Origin: Neotamlana laminarinivorans
GTDB lineage: Bacteria; Bacteroidota; Bacteroidia; Flavobacteriales; Flavobacteriaceae
NCBI RefSeq assembly: GCF_020523925.1
Contig: NZ_JAJAPW010000002.1
Coordinates: 186,001 to 250,000, forward strand
Reading direction: 5' to 3'
DNA length: 64,000 nt
Part shown: positions 44,851 through 54,500 of the stretch, one piece after another
Layout of the letters: every line of letters begins with the position of its first letter
Position numbering within the stretch: position 1 is the first letter of the stretch
The notes under the pieces: model-generated
The model's database searches: none
What the model was told of the DNA's origin: nothing
Seen by the model: the letters and a program-made list of their open reading frames with translations, nothing else
Translations under genes and position numbers: made by a program

Positions 44851-45855
44851 TTATGGCACTTCAATCTCGTTTACTATTTTGTTTATAATGTCTACAGAAG
44901 TTACATTTTCGGCTTCGGCTTCGTAAGTAATACCTATTCTGTGACGTAACACATCGTAAACAACCGCACGAACATCTTCTGGAATTACATAACCTCTACG
45001 TTTAATAAATGCGTAACATTTTGCAGCAGTAGCTAAATTTATACTACCACGAGGCGATGCACCAAATGAAATTAATGGTTTTAAATCGGCAAGTCTATAT
45101 TTTTCTGGATAACGTGTTGCAAAGATGATATCTAGAATGTATTTTTCAATTTTCTCGTCCATATAAACCTCACGAACAGCTTGTTGAGCTCTTAAAATAG
45201 TGTCTGTTGAAATTACAGATTGTACTTTTTCCCAAGCACCTTTTAAGTTAGCACGCATAATTAGCTGCTCCTCGTCAAGTTTGGGATAATCGATAACAGT
45301 TTTAAGCATAAAACGGTCTACCTGTGCTTCTGGCAAAGGGTAAGTTCCTTCTTGCTCTACGGGGTTTTGTGTTGCCATTACTAAAAACGGCTTATCTAAC
45401 GGGAAGGTTTCATCGCCAATAGTTACTTGTTTTTCTTGCATCGCTTCAAGTAATGCTGCTTGTACTTTTGCTGGCGCACGGTTAATCTCGTCGGCAAGTA
45501 CGAAGTTTGCAAAAATAGGTCCTTTTTTAATAGAAAAATCATTATCCTTCATATTATAAATAAGGGTTCCTGTAACATCGGCAGGTAATAAATCTGGTGT
45601 AAACTGTATACGGCTAAATGTGCCATCTACAGCTTGCGACAAGGTGTTAATAGATAAAGTTTTTGCTAAACCCGGCACACCTTCAAGTAAAATGTGGCCA
45701 CGCCCTAACAAACCAATAAGTAATCGTTCTACCATGTGTTTTTGTCCAACAATTACTTTGTTCATTTCTAACATTAGTAAGTCTACAAAAGCACTTTCTT
45801 TTTCAATTTTCTCGTTAATGGTCTTAATATCAATAGTACCTGTTTCTTCCATCAT
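44851..45855 (-). CDS. MoxR family AAA+ ATPase
   Basis: 334 residues. Walker A GVPGLAKT near residue 58, Walker B FVLADEINRAPAK near 122, sensor ATQNPVEQEGTYPLPEAQVDRF near 160-180 and the SFGASPRGS region near 270. MoxR ATPases act as chaperones for metal insertion or assembly of VWA proteins. It is the first gene of the leftward moxR-DUF58-bat operon and has a good promoter just upstream. Two adjacent ATGs (45855 and 45852) are both possible starts. Confidence 0.96.
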   Translation of the reverse strand: MMEETGTIDIKTINEKIEKESAFVDLLMLEMNKVIVGQKHMVERLLIGLLGRGHILLEGVPGLAKTLSINTLSQAVDGTFSRIQFTPDLLPADVTGTLIYNMKDNDFSIKKGPIFANFVLADEINRAPAKVQAALLEAMQEKQVTIGDETFPLDKPFLVMATQNPVEQEGTYPLPEAQVDRFMLKTVIDYPKLDEEQLIMRANLKGAWEKVQSVISTDTILRAQQAVREVYMDEKIEKYILDIIFATRYPEKYRLADLKPLISFGASPRGSINLATAAKCYAFIKRRGYVIPEDVRAVVYDVLRHRIGITYEAEAENVTSVDIINKIVNEIEVP

Positions 45856-45876
45856 TTTTTAATTTTATTAAAAGCA

Positions 45877-45908
45877 CGAATATAATGCCCTAATTTGAGC
45901 ATTGCAAA
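45877..45908 (-). promoter_or_regulatory. Promoter of the moxR-bat operon
   Basis: Read leftwards: TTTG (complement of 45905-45908), 20 nt, then TATATTCG (complement of 45877-45884), one mismatch from TAnnTTTG. It ends 21 nt before the moxR ATG. Confidence 0.6.
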
Positions 45909-46114
45909 TTGTTAAAATTTTTCTTTGGTAGCTGTTAAAGAATGGTTAAAAAACATAGCTAAAACCGCTTGTGTAAAGGTTTAACGAATAATTATGATAA
46001 GTAAATCATAAATAAACGGCTTTTAATTCTTTTAATGAAAGGATTACATGCAAACAAACTTTTTACATCCGAGTTGTTTTAAGTATTTTTATAAATGATT
46101 AAATAAATATATAA

Positions 46115-46867
46115 ATGAAAAAAACAGCCCTAATTACTGGCGCAACTAGCGGTATTGGAGAGGCAACCGCCTACGAATTTGCAAAACAAGGTTTAAATAT
46201 TATTATTTGTGGCCGACGTTTAGAACGCTTAAACACCATGAAAAAAGCGCTATCTAAACTAACATATGTACATATTTTAAATTTTGATGTACGCGATAAA
46301 GAAGCCACTTACAATGCTATTAACAATTTGCCTGATAAATTTAAACAAATAGATATTTTAATAAACAATGCTGGTAACGCCCATGGCTTAGACCCTATTA
46401 ACGAAGGTAATACTGATGATTGGGATGCCATGATGGATATAAACGTTAAAGGTTTGCTTTATGTTAGTAAAGCTATTATACCTCAAATGACTGAACGTAA
46501 ATCTGGCCATATTATAAATATTGGCTCTTCGGCAGGAAAAGAGGTTTACCCTAAAGGCAATGTGTATTGCGCTACCAAACATGCCGTTTTAGCCATTACA
46601 GAAGGTATGCGTATTGATTTAAACCCGCATAACATAAAAGTTAGTGCTGTAAACCCGGGGCTTGTAGAAACCGAATTTTCTAAAGTGCGTTTTAAAGGCG
46701 GCGACCAAGCCAACCATGTTTACAAAGGTTTTAAAGCCTTGCAAGCTAAAGATATTGCCGAAATATTACACTTTGTAATTTCCAGACCCAACCACGTAAA
46801 TATTGCAGATCTTTTAGTATTTCCAACAGCACAAGCTAACAGTGTAACCGTTAAAAAGGAGTTTTAA
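46115..46867 (+). CDS. SDR family NAD(P)-dependent oxidoreductase
   Basis: 250 residues. Classical SDR with TGATSGIG at 8-15, NNAGNAHG near 88, the catalytic Ser in NIGSSAGKE near 138 and YCATKHA near 152. The phrase CGRRLERL after the first beta-alpha unit (arginines near residue 36) suggests NADP preference. It resembles the YdfG (serine/3-hydroxy acid dehydrogenase-like) branch. Its stop codon is immediately followed by the ATG of the next gene, so the two are co-translated. Confidence 0.93.
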   Translation: MKKTALITGATSGIGEATAYEFAKQGLNIIICGRRLERLNTMKKALSKLTYVHILNFDVRDKEATYNAINNLPDKFKQIDILINNAGNAHGLDPINEGNTDDWDAMMDINVKGLLYVSKAIIPQMTERKSGHIINIGSSAGKEVYPKGNVYCATKHAVLAITEGMRIDLNPHNIKVSAVNPGLVETEFSKVRFKGGDQANHVYKGFKALQAKDIAEILHFVISRPNHVNIADLLVFPTAQANSVTVKKEF

Positions 46868-48001
46868 ATGATTAATAAACGCCTTCTTATTAAACATTTG
46901 CTAGCTCACAACGACGAAAATAGTTTTTACGATAAAAAACTAAAAATAGACATTAGCGAAAAAGAAGGTAAAGCCAAATTTTTAAAACACATTTGTGCAC
47001 TATCAAACAGTAACCCCAAAAACAACTCTTATATTGTTATTGGTGTAAAAGATGAAAATAATGCCATTATTGGAGTAGATTTTTTTGATGATAGTAAAAT
47101 TCAAAATTTAATAAACGCCTATTTAAGTCACCCACCAATTGTACAATACGAAAACATACCGTTTCCTCATTTACCACACGACAAAGTAGTAGGTTTAGTT
47201 ACCATTCGCCCAACAGGAACCATTACTTCACTCAGAAAAAACATTTGGAAATATTACGGTGGCTCTGTATTTTTTAGAGACGGTAGCATGAGCATGCCTA
47301 AAGTTTTTGATATTGAAATTAAAGACGTGAATTCTGAGCTTGTTGCTGCTATTGAAAAAAACTCGCAAAATAATATAGAACACACACTTGATGGTGTTAT
47401 GGAGTTTATGAACGCCCGTACAGATTATACCCCACAGTACAAAGTATTTAAAGAGTATTTTGTTGTGTGTTGGGCCGGACAAAAAAAAGTTGTAAACGAT
47501 GAAGTATTTTTCTCGAGAGTAGATATAGAATTAATTAATGAACAAGTAAAACTATTTTTTTCGGCTTTAGATGAGGTTTCCATTTTTTATGATGAAAACA
47601 GTTTTAAGATAATAGAGTATGTGCGCTTAGGACTTCAAGATTCTTATAAATATTATCAATTAGAAGAAACTATAATAAACTTTCAAGACAATGCCAGTTA
47701 TAATATTGAAACTACTTTACTCTTCCAACCCCCGCAATTCGATAAAAAAATACTTTTTCATATTTATAATAATAACAATGCTTTATTAGAAAAATTAAAA
47801 AAAGGCTTATCGCTAACGCCTCGAGAAGAAGCCGATTTAAAAAACTTACCTTCGGCATACCTTATCTGTTATTTAAACCTATTTCATGAAGCCGTTAACA
47901 AACTTCATGAAGCAAAACCTTACTTAAAAAAACATAGTAACGAAATTTACAATTACTACAAAGAATCAGTTAGAATTTTAAGAAAAGTTAAGTATAGCTA
48001 A
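46868..48001 (+). CDS. AlbA_2 (Schlafen-like) domain protein
   Basis: 377 residues. The N-terminal 20-155 match the AlbA_2 putative DNA-binding domain: ICALSNSNPKNNSYIVIGVK, then IIGVDFF and VGLVTIRPTG, with a final WKYYGGSVFFRDGSMS. The remaining 220 residues are mostly helical and not recognised. AlbA_2 proteins are often regulators or defence-associated. Here it has zero spacing from a housekeeping-type SDR gene, which argues for a conserved cellular role. Two candidate terminators follow. Confidence 0.82.
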   Translation: MINKRLLIKHLLAHNDENSFYDKKLKIDISEKEGKAKFLKHICALSNSNPKNNSYIVIGVKDENNAIIGVDFFDDSKIQNLINAYLSHPPIVQYENIPFPHLPHDKVVGLVTIRPTGTITSLRKNIWKYYGGSVFFRDGSMSMPKVFDIEIKDVNSELVAAIEKNSQNNIEHTLDGVMEFMNARTDYTPQYKVFKEYFVVCWAGQKKVVNDEVFFSRVDIELINEQVKLFFSALDEVSIFYDENSFKIIEYVRLGLQDSYKYYQLEETIINFQDNASYNIETTLLFQPPQFDKKILFHIYNNNNALLEKLKKGLSLTPREEADLKNLPSAYLICYLNLFHEAVNKLHEAKPYLKKHSNEIYNYYKESVRILRKVKYS

Positions 48002-48003
48002 AC

Positions 48004-48058
48004 AGGGGAAAAAACCCTTTTTAAAATAAGGAAAACACATATTTTTTTAAGTGTTTTT
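48004..48058 (+). terminator. Tandem terminators after the AlbA_2 gene
   Basis: AGGG-GAAAAAA-CCCT followed by T (48004-48022), then AAAACAC (48032-48038) with GTGTTTT (48051-48057). Confidence 0.55.
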
Positions 48059-48176
48059 ACGCTTTATATATTATAACTTATTACATTACTTTGTGATATA
48101 AAATTATTTAAATTTATAACCCAAACGATAACATGACATCATAAATATGTAAAAATTGCTATTAATCAGTTCTTAG

Positions 48177-48214
48177 AAAAATCTTGCTTAATCTTGTTTT
48201 TAAGTAAGATTTTT
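48177..48214. other. Orphan 15-bp stem-loop
   Basis: AAAAATCTTGCTTAA (48177-48191) pairs with TTAAGTAAGATTTTT (48200-48214), one G-T pair, 8-nt loop. It has a terminator shape but is not adjacent to any gene end: the nearest stops are 176 nt to the left and 397 nt to the right. Confidence 0.45.
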
Positions 48215-48389
48215 CGTTTGAATAAATTGTGAAATTTTAATATTGATGCATCTACAGTTTAAATACGACAAAAATACTAGGCTTTTAATATTAAAACCGA
48301 AATACTTACCTTTTAACCTTTATTTAATGCAAAAACACTTTTAGTACTTAAAAAAAAATTGCAAATTTGTTATGCTATTAATCTTAAAC

Positions 48390-48438
48390 AAACCTTGTGC
48401 TCCAAATCGATTTTAGAAAAAGAGTCAAGGTTTTTTTT
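48390..48438 (+). terminator. Possible terminator of a small RNA
   Basis: AAACCTTG (48390-48397) and CAAGG (48426-48430) followed by eight T; a long loop of 28 nt. There is no gene in front of it on this strand within 380 nt. Confidence 0.35.
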
Positions 48439-48556
48439 ATGCCTTAAATATTAGTTTATCTAATATCTAAGTTTTATTTCAAGATCTTCAGAAAAAGTAT
48501 TAATAAATTTCTCAAATCGCAAATTTCAAATAACCCTATCATTATTTAGACTAATA

Positions 48557-48590
48557 AAAAAATGGTTACTATAAATAATAACCATTTTTA
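48557..48590 (-). terminator. Terminator after the HhH gene
   Basis: AAAAATGGTTA (48558-48568) and TAACCATTTTT (48579-48589), 22 nt past the stop of the leftward gene. Confidence 0.75.
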
Positions 48591-48610
48591 AACTAAAGCT
48601 TTACTAGCAA

Positions 48611-49186
48611 TTATTTTCCACCATCTAATTGATCTTGCCAATCTAACAATTCTTGCCACTTACCTTCGTAAGCTAATTTTGCTTGTTTTGGCCATGTTCC
48701 TGGTTTATGCATTTTAAAACGATCACCTCCACTTGTTAAAACTTCTTGACATTTTTCTACGCTACATTCTGATAAAGCTTTCCATGTTTTAACATCATGG
48801 TTATGAAATAAACCTTGAATTTTAGGACCAATACCTTCTACCACAGTTAAATCATCTTGTTTTATTTTTTTACCAAAAACGGCCTTGGCAGCATCCGCAT
48901 CAAAAGGAATCAAAGCTACCGCAGGTGCTGTTAAAGATGCTGCTAAACTTAGGTTTTCCGCTTTTACTGTTTTTAAGTTTTCTTCTAGATCTAAAACAGA
49001 ACTCTTAGATAAGCTTAAGTCTGATTCTAAATTCATTTTAGATGCCTTACACGCTTTTAAGTCTGCTTCAAGCTTCTCTATATCTGCTGCATTAATTTTT
49101 CCTGCGCCAGTTAACCTGCCCAATAAATAACCTAAAAGAGCACAAATAAGGCCTACTAATAATGGGATTAATATACACCAATTCAT
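48611..49186 (-). CDS. Membrane-anchored helix-hairpin-helix protein
   Basis: 191 residues. One N-terminal membrane helix (about 4-24, with Cys4 and Cys15), a coiled coil (about 35-85, KLEADLKACKASKMNLESDL) and a C-terminal helix-hairpin-helix domain (about 110-175) with DLTVVEGIGPKIQGLF followed by KTWKALSECSVEKCQEVL. The same HhH domain occurs in several Bacteroidota proteins and can bind DNA or protein. Here it sits in a membrane-anchored protein that starts 19 nt after an OmpA gene, so an envelope role is more likely than DNA repair. Function unknown. Confidence 0.8.
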   Translation of the reverse strand: MNWCILIPLLVGLICALLGYLLGRLTGAGKINAADIEKLEADLKACKASKMNLESDLSLSKSSVLDLEENLKTVKAENLSLAASLTAPAVALIPFDADAAKAVFGKKIKQDDLTVVEGIGPKIQGLFHNHDVKTWKALSECSVEKCQEVLTSGGDRFKMHKPGTWPKQAKLAYEGKWQELLDWQDQLDGGK

Positions 49187-49205
49187 AATTCTATATTTTA
49201 ATTTT

Positions 49206-50138
49206 TTAGTTAATTGTAATTACTGTTCTTCTATTTTTTGCTCGACCTTCTTCGGTATTATTACTTGCAATAGGATCTGTTTGCCCTTTCGAAGAAGCTT
49301 CAATATTATCGCTTAAAATACCATTGCTCACCAAATAAGACTTTGCAAAATCTGCACGACCTTGTCCTAGATTTAAATTAGTTTGTGCATTTCCTGTATT
49401 ATCGGTATGCCCAACAACTAATATTTTAACTCCAAGTTTATCAACACAATGTGAAATATCTGCTATTTTTTGGCGTTGTTCAGGTGTTAAATTTATTTGA
49501 GCTTGCCCTGTCTTAAAATAAAGCACAATAGGATTTTTTCTAATAGAATCGCAAGACGCTAGCAACTTTTCATCAACCTCATCTGGACTATGCGTTAATA
49601 TATTAAATGACATAGGACCAAATAAAGTATTAGCACCATCTGGTACAATAACGTCGTTTAGCTTACCATATGTATCCAATTGTTTTGATGGAATACCATG
49701 TGTAACAAAATAGTTTTTAACACTATTAGCACGAGCTAATCCTAAATTAGGAAAAGCAGAGTTATTGGTTTCATCGCTTTTGTAAAAGCCAGTAATGTTT
49801 ACTGTTTTTAAAGGATTTTTTAATAAAAAATCTTTCAGTTTAGAAACGCCAGAAATTACTTTAGGCGACACAGAATCTAAAATTGAAAAAGACGATGTTT
49901 TAAAATTAAAATTATCGTTAACATTAAGTTTAAAATCTCCGTTTGGTTCTGTAATAGCAAATGCATTGCGGGTTACAGTAATAACATTGGGATTTGCTTC
50001 TGCATTGGTTATAACTTTAGTGGGCTCTGTTTCTTCTTTCGGACAACAATAGCAACTATCGCATAAATAGCAATACAATAAAGTACCAATAATAATTGTG
50101 AGCAAAATACCCAAAAGGTAAGTTGTTTTTTTACTCAT
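49206..50138 (-). CDS. OmpA family protein with Cys-rich segment after its membrane anchor
   Basis: 310 residues from the ATG at 50138 (MSKKTTYLLGILLTIIIGT); the longer frame adds 17 unlikely residues. The anchor helix is followed by CYLCDSCYCC (Cys 23, 26, 29, 31, 32). Two OmpA-like modules follow: a degenerate one (about 95-180) with NLGLARANSVKNYFVTHG, and a canonical one (about 200-310) with VVGHTDNTGNAQTNLNLGQG and GRAKNRRTVITI. The second should bind peptidoglycan. It is the first gene of a two-gene operon with the HhH protein. Confidence 0.88.
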   Translation of the reverse strand: MSKKTTYLLGILLTIIIGTLLYCYLCDSCYCCPKEETEPTKVITNAEANPNVITVTRNAFAITEPNGDFKLNVNDNFNFKTSSFSILDSVSPKVISGVSKLKDFLLKNPLKTVNITGFYKSDETNNSAFPNLGLARANSVKNYFVTHGIPSKQLDTYGKLNDVIVPDGANTLFGPMSFNILTHSPDEVDEKLLASCDSIRKNPIVLYFKTGQAQINLTPEQRQKIADISHCVDKLGVKILVVGHTDNTGNAQTNLNLGQGRADFAKSYLVSNGILSDNIEASSKGQTDPIASNNTEEGRAKNRRTVITIN

Positions 50139-50332
50139 GTAGTTGTGTTTTAAATTATTCGCATTCAATATATTAAAAAAAATTAACATTTTTTAACATT
50201 ATTTAGAAACATTCAACTTTAAAAAGTCACTTAATTTAAGTTCAACTCTATTTCATTCTCTTTAATAATTGTTATGCATAAACTAGATAAAATAAATTAT
50301 TAACTTTAAACTGTAAAAACCTGATAATTAAA

Positions 50333-51376
50333 ATGAAGCTAATAAAACCTTTTCTAATAATTGTATTATTTATATTTAGCTGTAAAACGGACACAAAACA
50401 CCTTAACAAAGATGTTAATATTCCTGAGCCTAAAGTTGAATTTTCAATAGCAATACATGGTGGGGCAGGAACTATAAAACCTGAAAACCTATCTGAAGAA
50501 AAACGTGTTGCTTACGAACAAAAATTAGAAGAAGCTATTTTAGTAGGTTATAACATTTTAAAAAAAGGAGGAACAAGCTTAGATGCTGTTCAAAACACCA
50601 TTAATGTACTGGAAGACTCACCGCTTTTTAATGCAGGTAAAGGTGCCGTTTATACTCATGATGAATATAACGAACACGACGCTTCTATTATGGATGGCAA
50701 AACCTTAAATGCTGGTGCTAGTACAGGAACCAGAACAGTTAAAAATCCTATAAATTTAGCGCGTATAGTCATGGATAAATCGCCTCATGTAATGCTTTCG
50801 GGCAAAGGTGCAGAAATATTTGCTACAGAACACGGACTTAATATTGTTGAACCAAGTTATTTTGCAACTAAAAGCAGATTAGAATCCTTAAAAAGGATAA
50901 AGAACAATGAAGTATCTACTTTTTATAACGAAGACATAAAAAATTCCAAATTTGGAACAGTTGGCTGTGTAGCCCTAGATAAACACGGTAATCTAGCCGC
51001 AGGAACTTCATCCGGAGGAATGACCAACAAACGCTGGGGACGAATTGGAGATTCTCCAATTATTGGAGCTGGAACTTACGCCAACAATAACACTTGCGCT
51101 GTATCTTGTACCGGGTGGGGCGAATATTTTATAAGAGGAATGGTTGCACACGACATTTCTGCACTTATGGACTATAAAAACTTAAGTTTAGAAGAGGCAA
51201 GTAAAATCGTAATTCAAGAAAAACTACCAAATATTGGTAACAAAAAAGGCAGTGGAGGTATAATTGCTGTTGATAAGTTAGGAAACATTTCTTTTCAGTT
51301 TAACACAGCAGGCATGTACAGAGCCTCTATTAACAGTGAAGGCAAACTTTATGTTGGTATTTTTAAAAACGATTAA
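50333..51376 (+). CDS. Isoaspartyl peptidase/L-asparaginase lipoprotein
   Basis: 347 residues. A lipoprotein signal with Cys17 (FIFSC) precedes an Ntn-hydrolase of the plant-type asparaginase family. The N-terminal phrase SIAIHGGAGTI is typical. The autocleavage site is visible as GTVGCVALD, where the Thr becomes the nucleophile, followed by TSSGGMTNKRWGRIGDSPIIG and a late GSGGIIAVD. It hydrolyses isoaspartyl dipeptides or asparagine in the periplasm. Monocistronic; 194 nt to the divergent OmpA gene. Confidence 0.94.
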   Translation: MKLIKPFLIIVLFIFSCKTDTKHLNKDVNIPEPKVEFSIAIHGGAGTIKPENLSEEKRVAYEQKLEEAILVGYNILKKGGTSLDAVQNTINVLEDSPLFNAGKGAVYTHDEYNEHDASIMDGKTLNAGASTGTRTVKNPINLARIVMDKSPHVMLSGKGAEIFATEHGLNIVEPSYFATKSRLESLKRIKNNEVSTFYNEDIKNSKFGTVGCVALDKHGNLAAGTSSGGMTNKRWGRIGDSPIIGAGTYANNNTCAVSCTGWGEYFIRGMVAHDISALMDYKNLSLEEASKIVIQEKLPNIGNKKGSGGIIAVDKLGNISFQFNTAGMYRASINSEGKLYVGIFKND

Positions 51377-51558
51377 TACTAGAAATAAACATAGCATTGT
51401 ACACAAAAAAAACAGTACACATAAGCAATTATTAATCAGACAAGTAAAACCCTGTTCAATCAACCCCAAAAATCTGCATTTTATCTTAAATTTTACTTCC
51501 CGCCATAAAGAATAATTAGTTTTGATTGATTTATTTTTTAGTCCCCAAAAAAAATATT

Positions 51559-54500
51559 ATGAAACAATCCTACTTAACCAAACACGATTATTATCGTGTA
51601 TCTTATTCTTTTTTTATTTTTAAAAAAGAAATATTAAAAACCAGATCTTTTCTATTTAAAACTTTTTTAAGTTTTTTCTTTGTTGTTTATAGTATCAATA
51701 ATACTCATGCTCAGTATTGCACCCCTAATAACTTGGGCGATAACAGTTCTTTCCATATTACAAATATAACTATTGGAAGTATAGACAATGCTTCGAATGG
51801 AACTGCCTCAAATTATGAATTTTACTCAGCAACTACAGACTTAAATGTTAATCAATCCTATTCTGTAGATGTCGATTTTGCTACAAATTCATATAATACA
51901 ACAGGCTTAGTTCTTTGGATAGATTATAATAACGATGGAGATTTTGATGATACAGGAGAACAAGTCTATTCAGCAACAGCGACACCTACAACAACATCAG
52001 GAACACACTCTTTTTCTGTAACAATCCCGAATACAGCAAGCATAGGTATTACAAGATTGCGACTGTCTTTAAAGCACAATAGTGTTGCAACATCATCATG
52101 TACAAATGATTACCAAGCTGGAGAGTTTGAAGATTACAACATCAATATAATAGGTATTAGCAATTCAAATCCTGTAGCTACCAATGACAATTTGAGTGTT
52201 TATTCAAATAGTAATTCAGGAACAACTAATCAAATAGATGTATCTACTAATGATAATATTGGCACTTCCAATGGAACAGACGGTAATGATTATTCTTTAA
52301 ACACAAATGGAACAAACGGAAATGTAACAGAAATAACTGATGGTATCTTCGAATATATTCCAGATGCTGGATTTGTAGGAACAGACAGCTTTACTTACCA
52401 GTTATGTGATGCAGGTGGTGTTTGTGATTCAGCAACTGTAAATGTAACTGTTAATTATAGCTTCAACCATTGTACTCCAACATCAACCACTAACGGCTCT
52501 AATTACATTACAAACGTAAGCGCAACAGGAGAATCGGGTTCTTTTATCAATAATACAACTGGCGATAATGGAGGTTACGCCGATTTTACAGCAACACTTC
52601 CAGCTTTAGAAGTTTATAAAAATAATACCTATACTAGTTCAATCACTGTAAATGGAAACAACATGGGGTGGGCTATTTATATAGATTACAATCAAGACGG
52701 CGACTTTAATGATACAGGAGAACTTGCTGCAAATACTGGTGGCGAAGGCACAGGAAATCTAAACTTTACAATTTCAAGTGCTGCCACTACAGGCAATACG
52801 GTAATGCGTGTCGGATCCAGGCGTTACTGGCATTCAACAGACCCCTGTGGTAATACAGATGGGCAACCTGAAGAATTTGAAGATTATTTAGTAGACATAC
52901 AACTAAACCCTACAAGCCCTACAGAAATTGATATTACAGGAAACGGAAATATTATTACAGATGGCTCAACCACTACCAGTAGTGATAATTTTACCAATTT
53001 TGGCACAAACGATATTTATGTAACAACCTCTAGAACTTATACAATAACAAATAACGGTTCTACAGATTTAAACCTAACTGGCTCACCAATTGTATCTATT
53101 TCAGGAAGTACCGATTTTACAATAAGTGCTCAACCCTCAATTACAACATTATCAAGTGGCGCATCTACAACATTTACTGTAACTTTCAATCCATCAGTTG
53201 CAGACCCAAATACTCCAGTATCAGCAATAATTTCTATTGATAATAATGATGCCGACGAAAACCCATATAATTTTGTAATTCAAGGCTATGGAGATCAAAC
53301 ATTTCCTGATACTGATGACGATGGTGTTCCCGATAATATTGATATAGATGATGATAACGACGGTTTAACTGATGAATACGAACAAAGTTCATGTATTTTA
53401 AACCCTTCAGGAACAACAACTATAACCACTTATTTAAATGAAGATTTTGGTGCTGGAACGGATAGAAAAACAATCGATGGGGCAACCTATTGCTATGAAG
53501 ACGGCACGGGCTCATGTAACAGTAACTCCAGTTTAAACGATGGAGAATATGTAGTTTATTACAAAGCCGCAAACGGTGATGGAATAAATAATACACCTAA
53601 CGGAGAGGTAGCAAGTTGGGCAGATGAATATTGGTATCCAGGTTTAGACCATACAACTGGAGACACTAATGGTAGGATGGCTATGTTTAACGCAGAAGCT
53701 GATCCTGGTGTTTTTTATGAAACTACCATAACAGGGGTTAACTCTGGAGTAGATATAACTTATGGGTTCTCTGCAATAAACTTAGATCGTGCCGATTCAC
53801 CAGGAATAAGCTCTAGGGAAAGACCATCTGTGTTAATTGAAATTTTAGATCCTACAGATAATATTATCACTTCACAATCATCTGGTGACATCCAACCAAC
53901 CTCTAATTATGTAACAGGAGACTGGGTAAGTGTAAGTGCTACATTTAGCACAACATATACCAGCTTTAAAGTAAGACTCTCTAATGAAGCTCCTGGAGGG
54001 TTAGGAAACGATTTAGCTATCGATGATATTTTTGTATATCAAGAATTATGCGATTTAGATGGTGATGGCGTTGAGGATTCTATAGATTTAGACAACGACG
54101 ATGATGGTATTCCCAACGTTGTAGAATTATTTCTTACAGATAATGATAAAGACGGAACTGTTAACAACGACACTGGTGCCTATGCCTGGGTTGATGCCAA
54201 TAGTAACGGGCTAATAGATATCTATGATCATCAAGATGCCAACGGCTTAAACCCTGGCGATTCTGGTTTTTCTGGTTCATTAGGAACTCCCATTGATTTA
54301 ACAGACCCCATTTACGATACCGATGGGGATGGCGTTGTAAATTATTTAGATTTAGACTCAGACAATGATGGGGTTTTCGATACGGTAGAATACGATAATA
54401 GAGGAGATATTGATGGCGATGGCGATGGAAATGGGGATGGCTCTGATAAGGAAGTTCTGGATTCCAACGGCGACCCTATAGATAATGATATTTACGATGG

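Larger units (their letters stand above)
48002..48610. other. Gene-free AT-rich stretch with several stem-loops
   Basis: About 610 nt without a supported coding frame. It holds two candidate terminators for the rightward gene (48004-48022 and 48032-48058), a long stem-loop at 48177-48214, a possible terminator at 48390-48438 and the terminator of the leftward HhH gene at 48557-48590. The two middle structures have no neighbouring gene to serve, so one or two small RNAs may be encoded. No tRNA or known RNA was recognised. Confidence 0.5.

Noticed and set aside
48059-48610. tRNA, tmRNA or 6S RNA in the gene-free gap
   Set aside because: No cloverleaf, CCA end or other diagnostic sequence seen; only simple hairpins.
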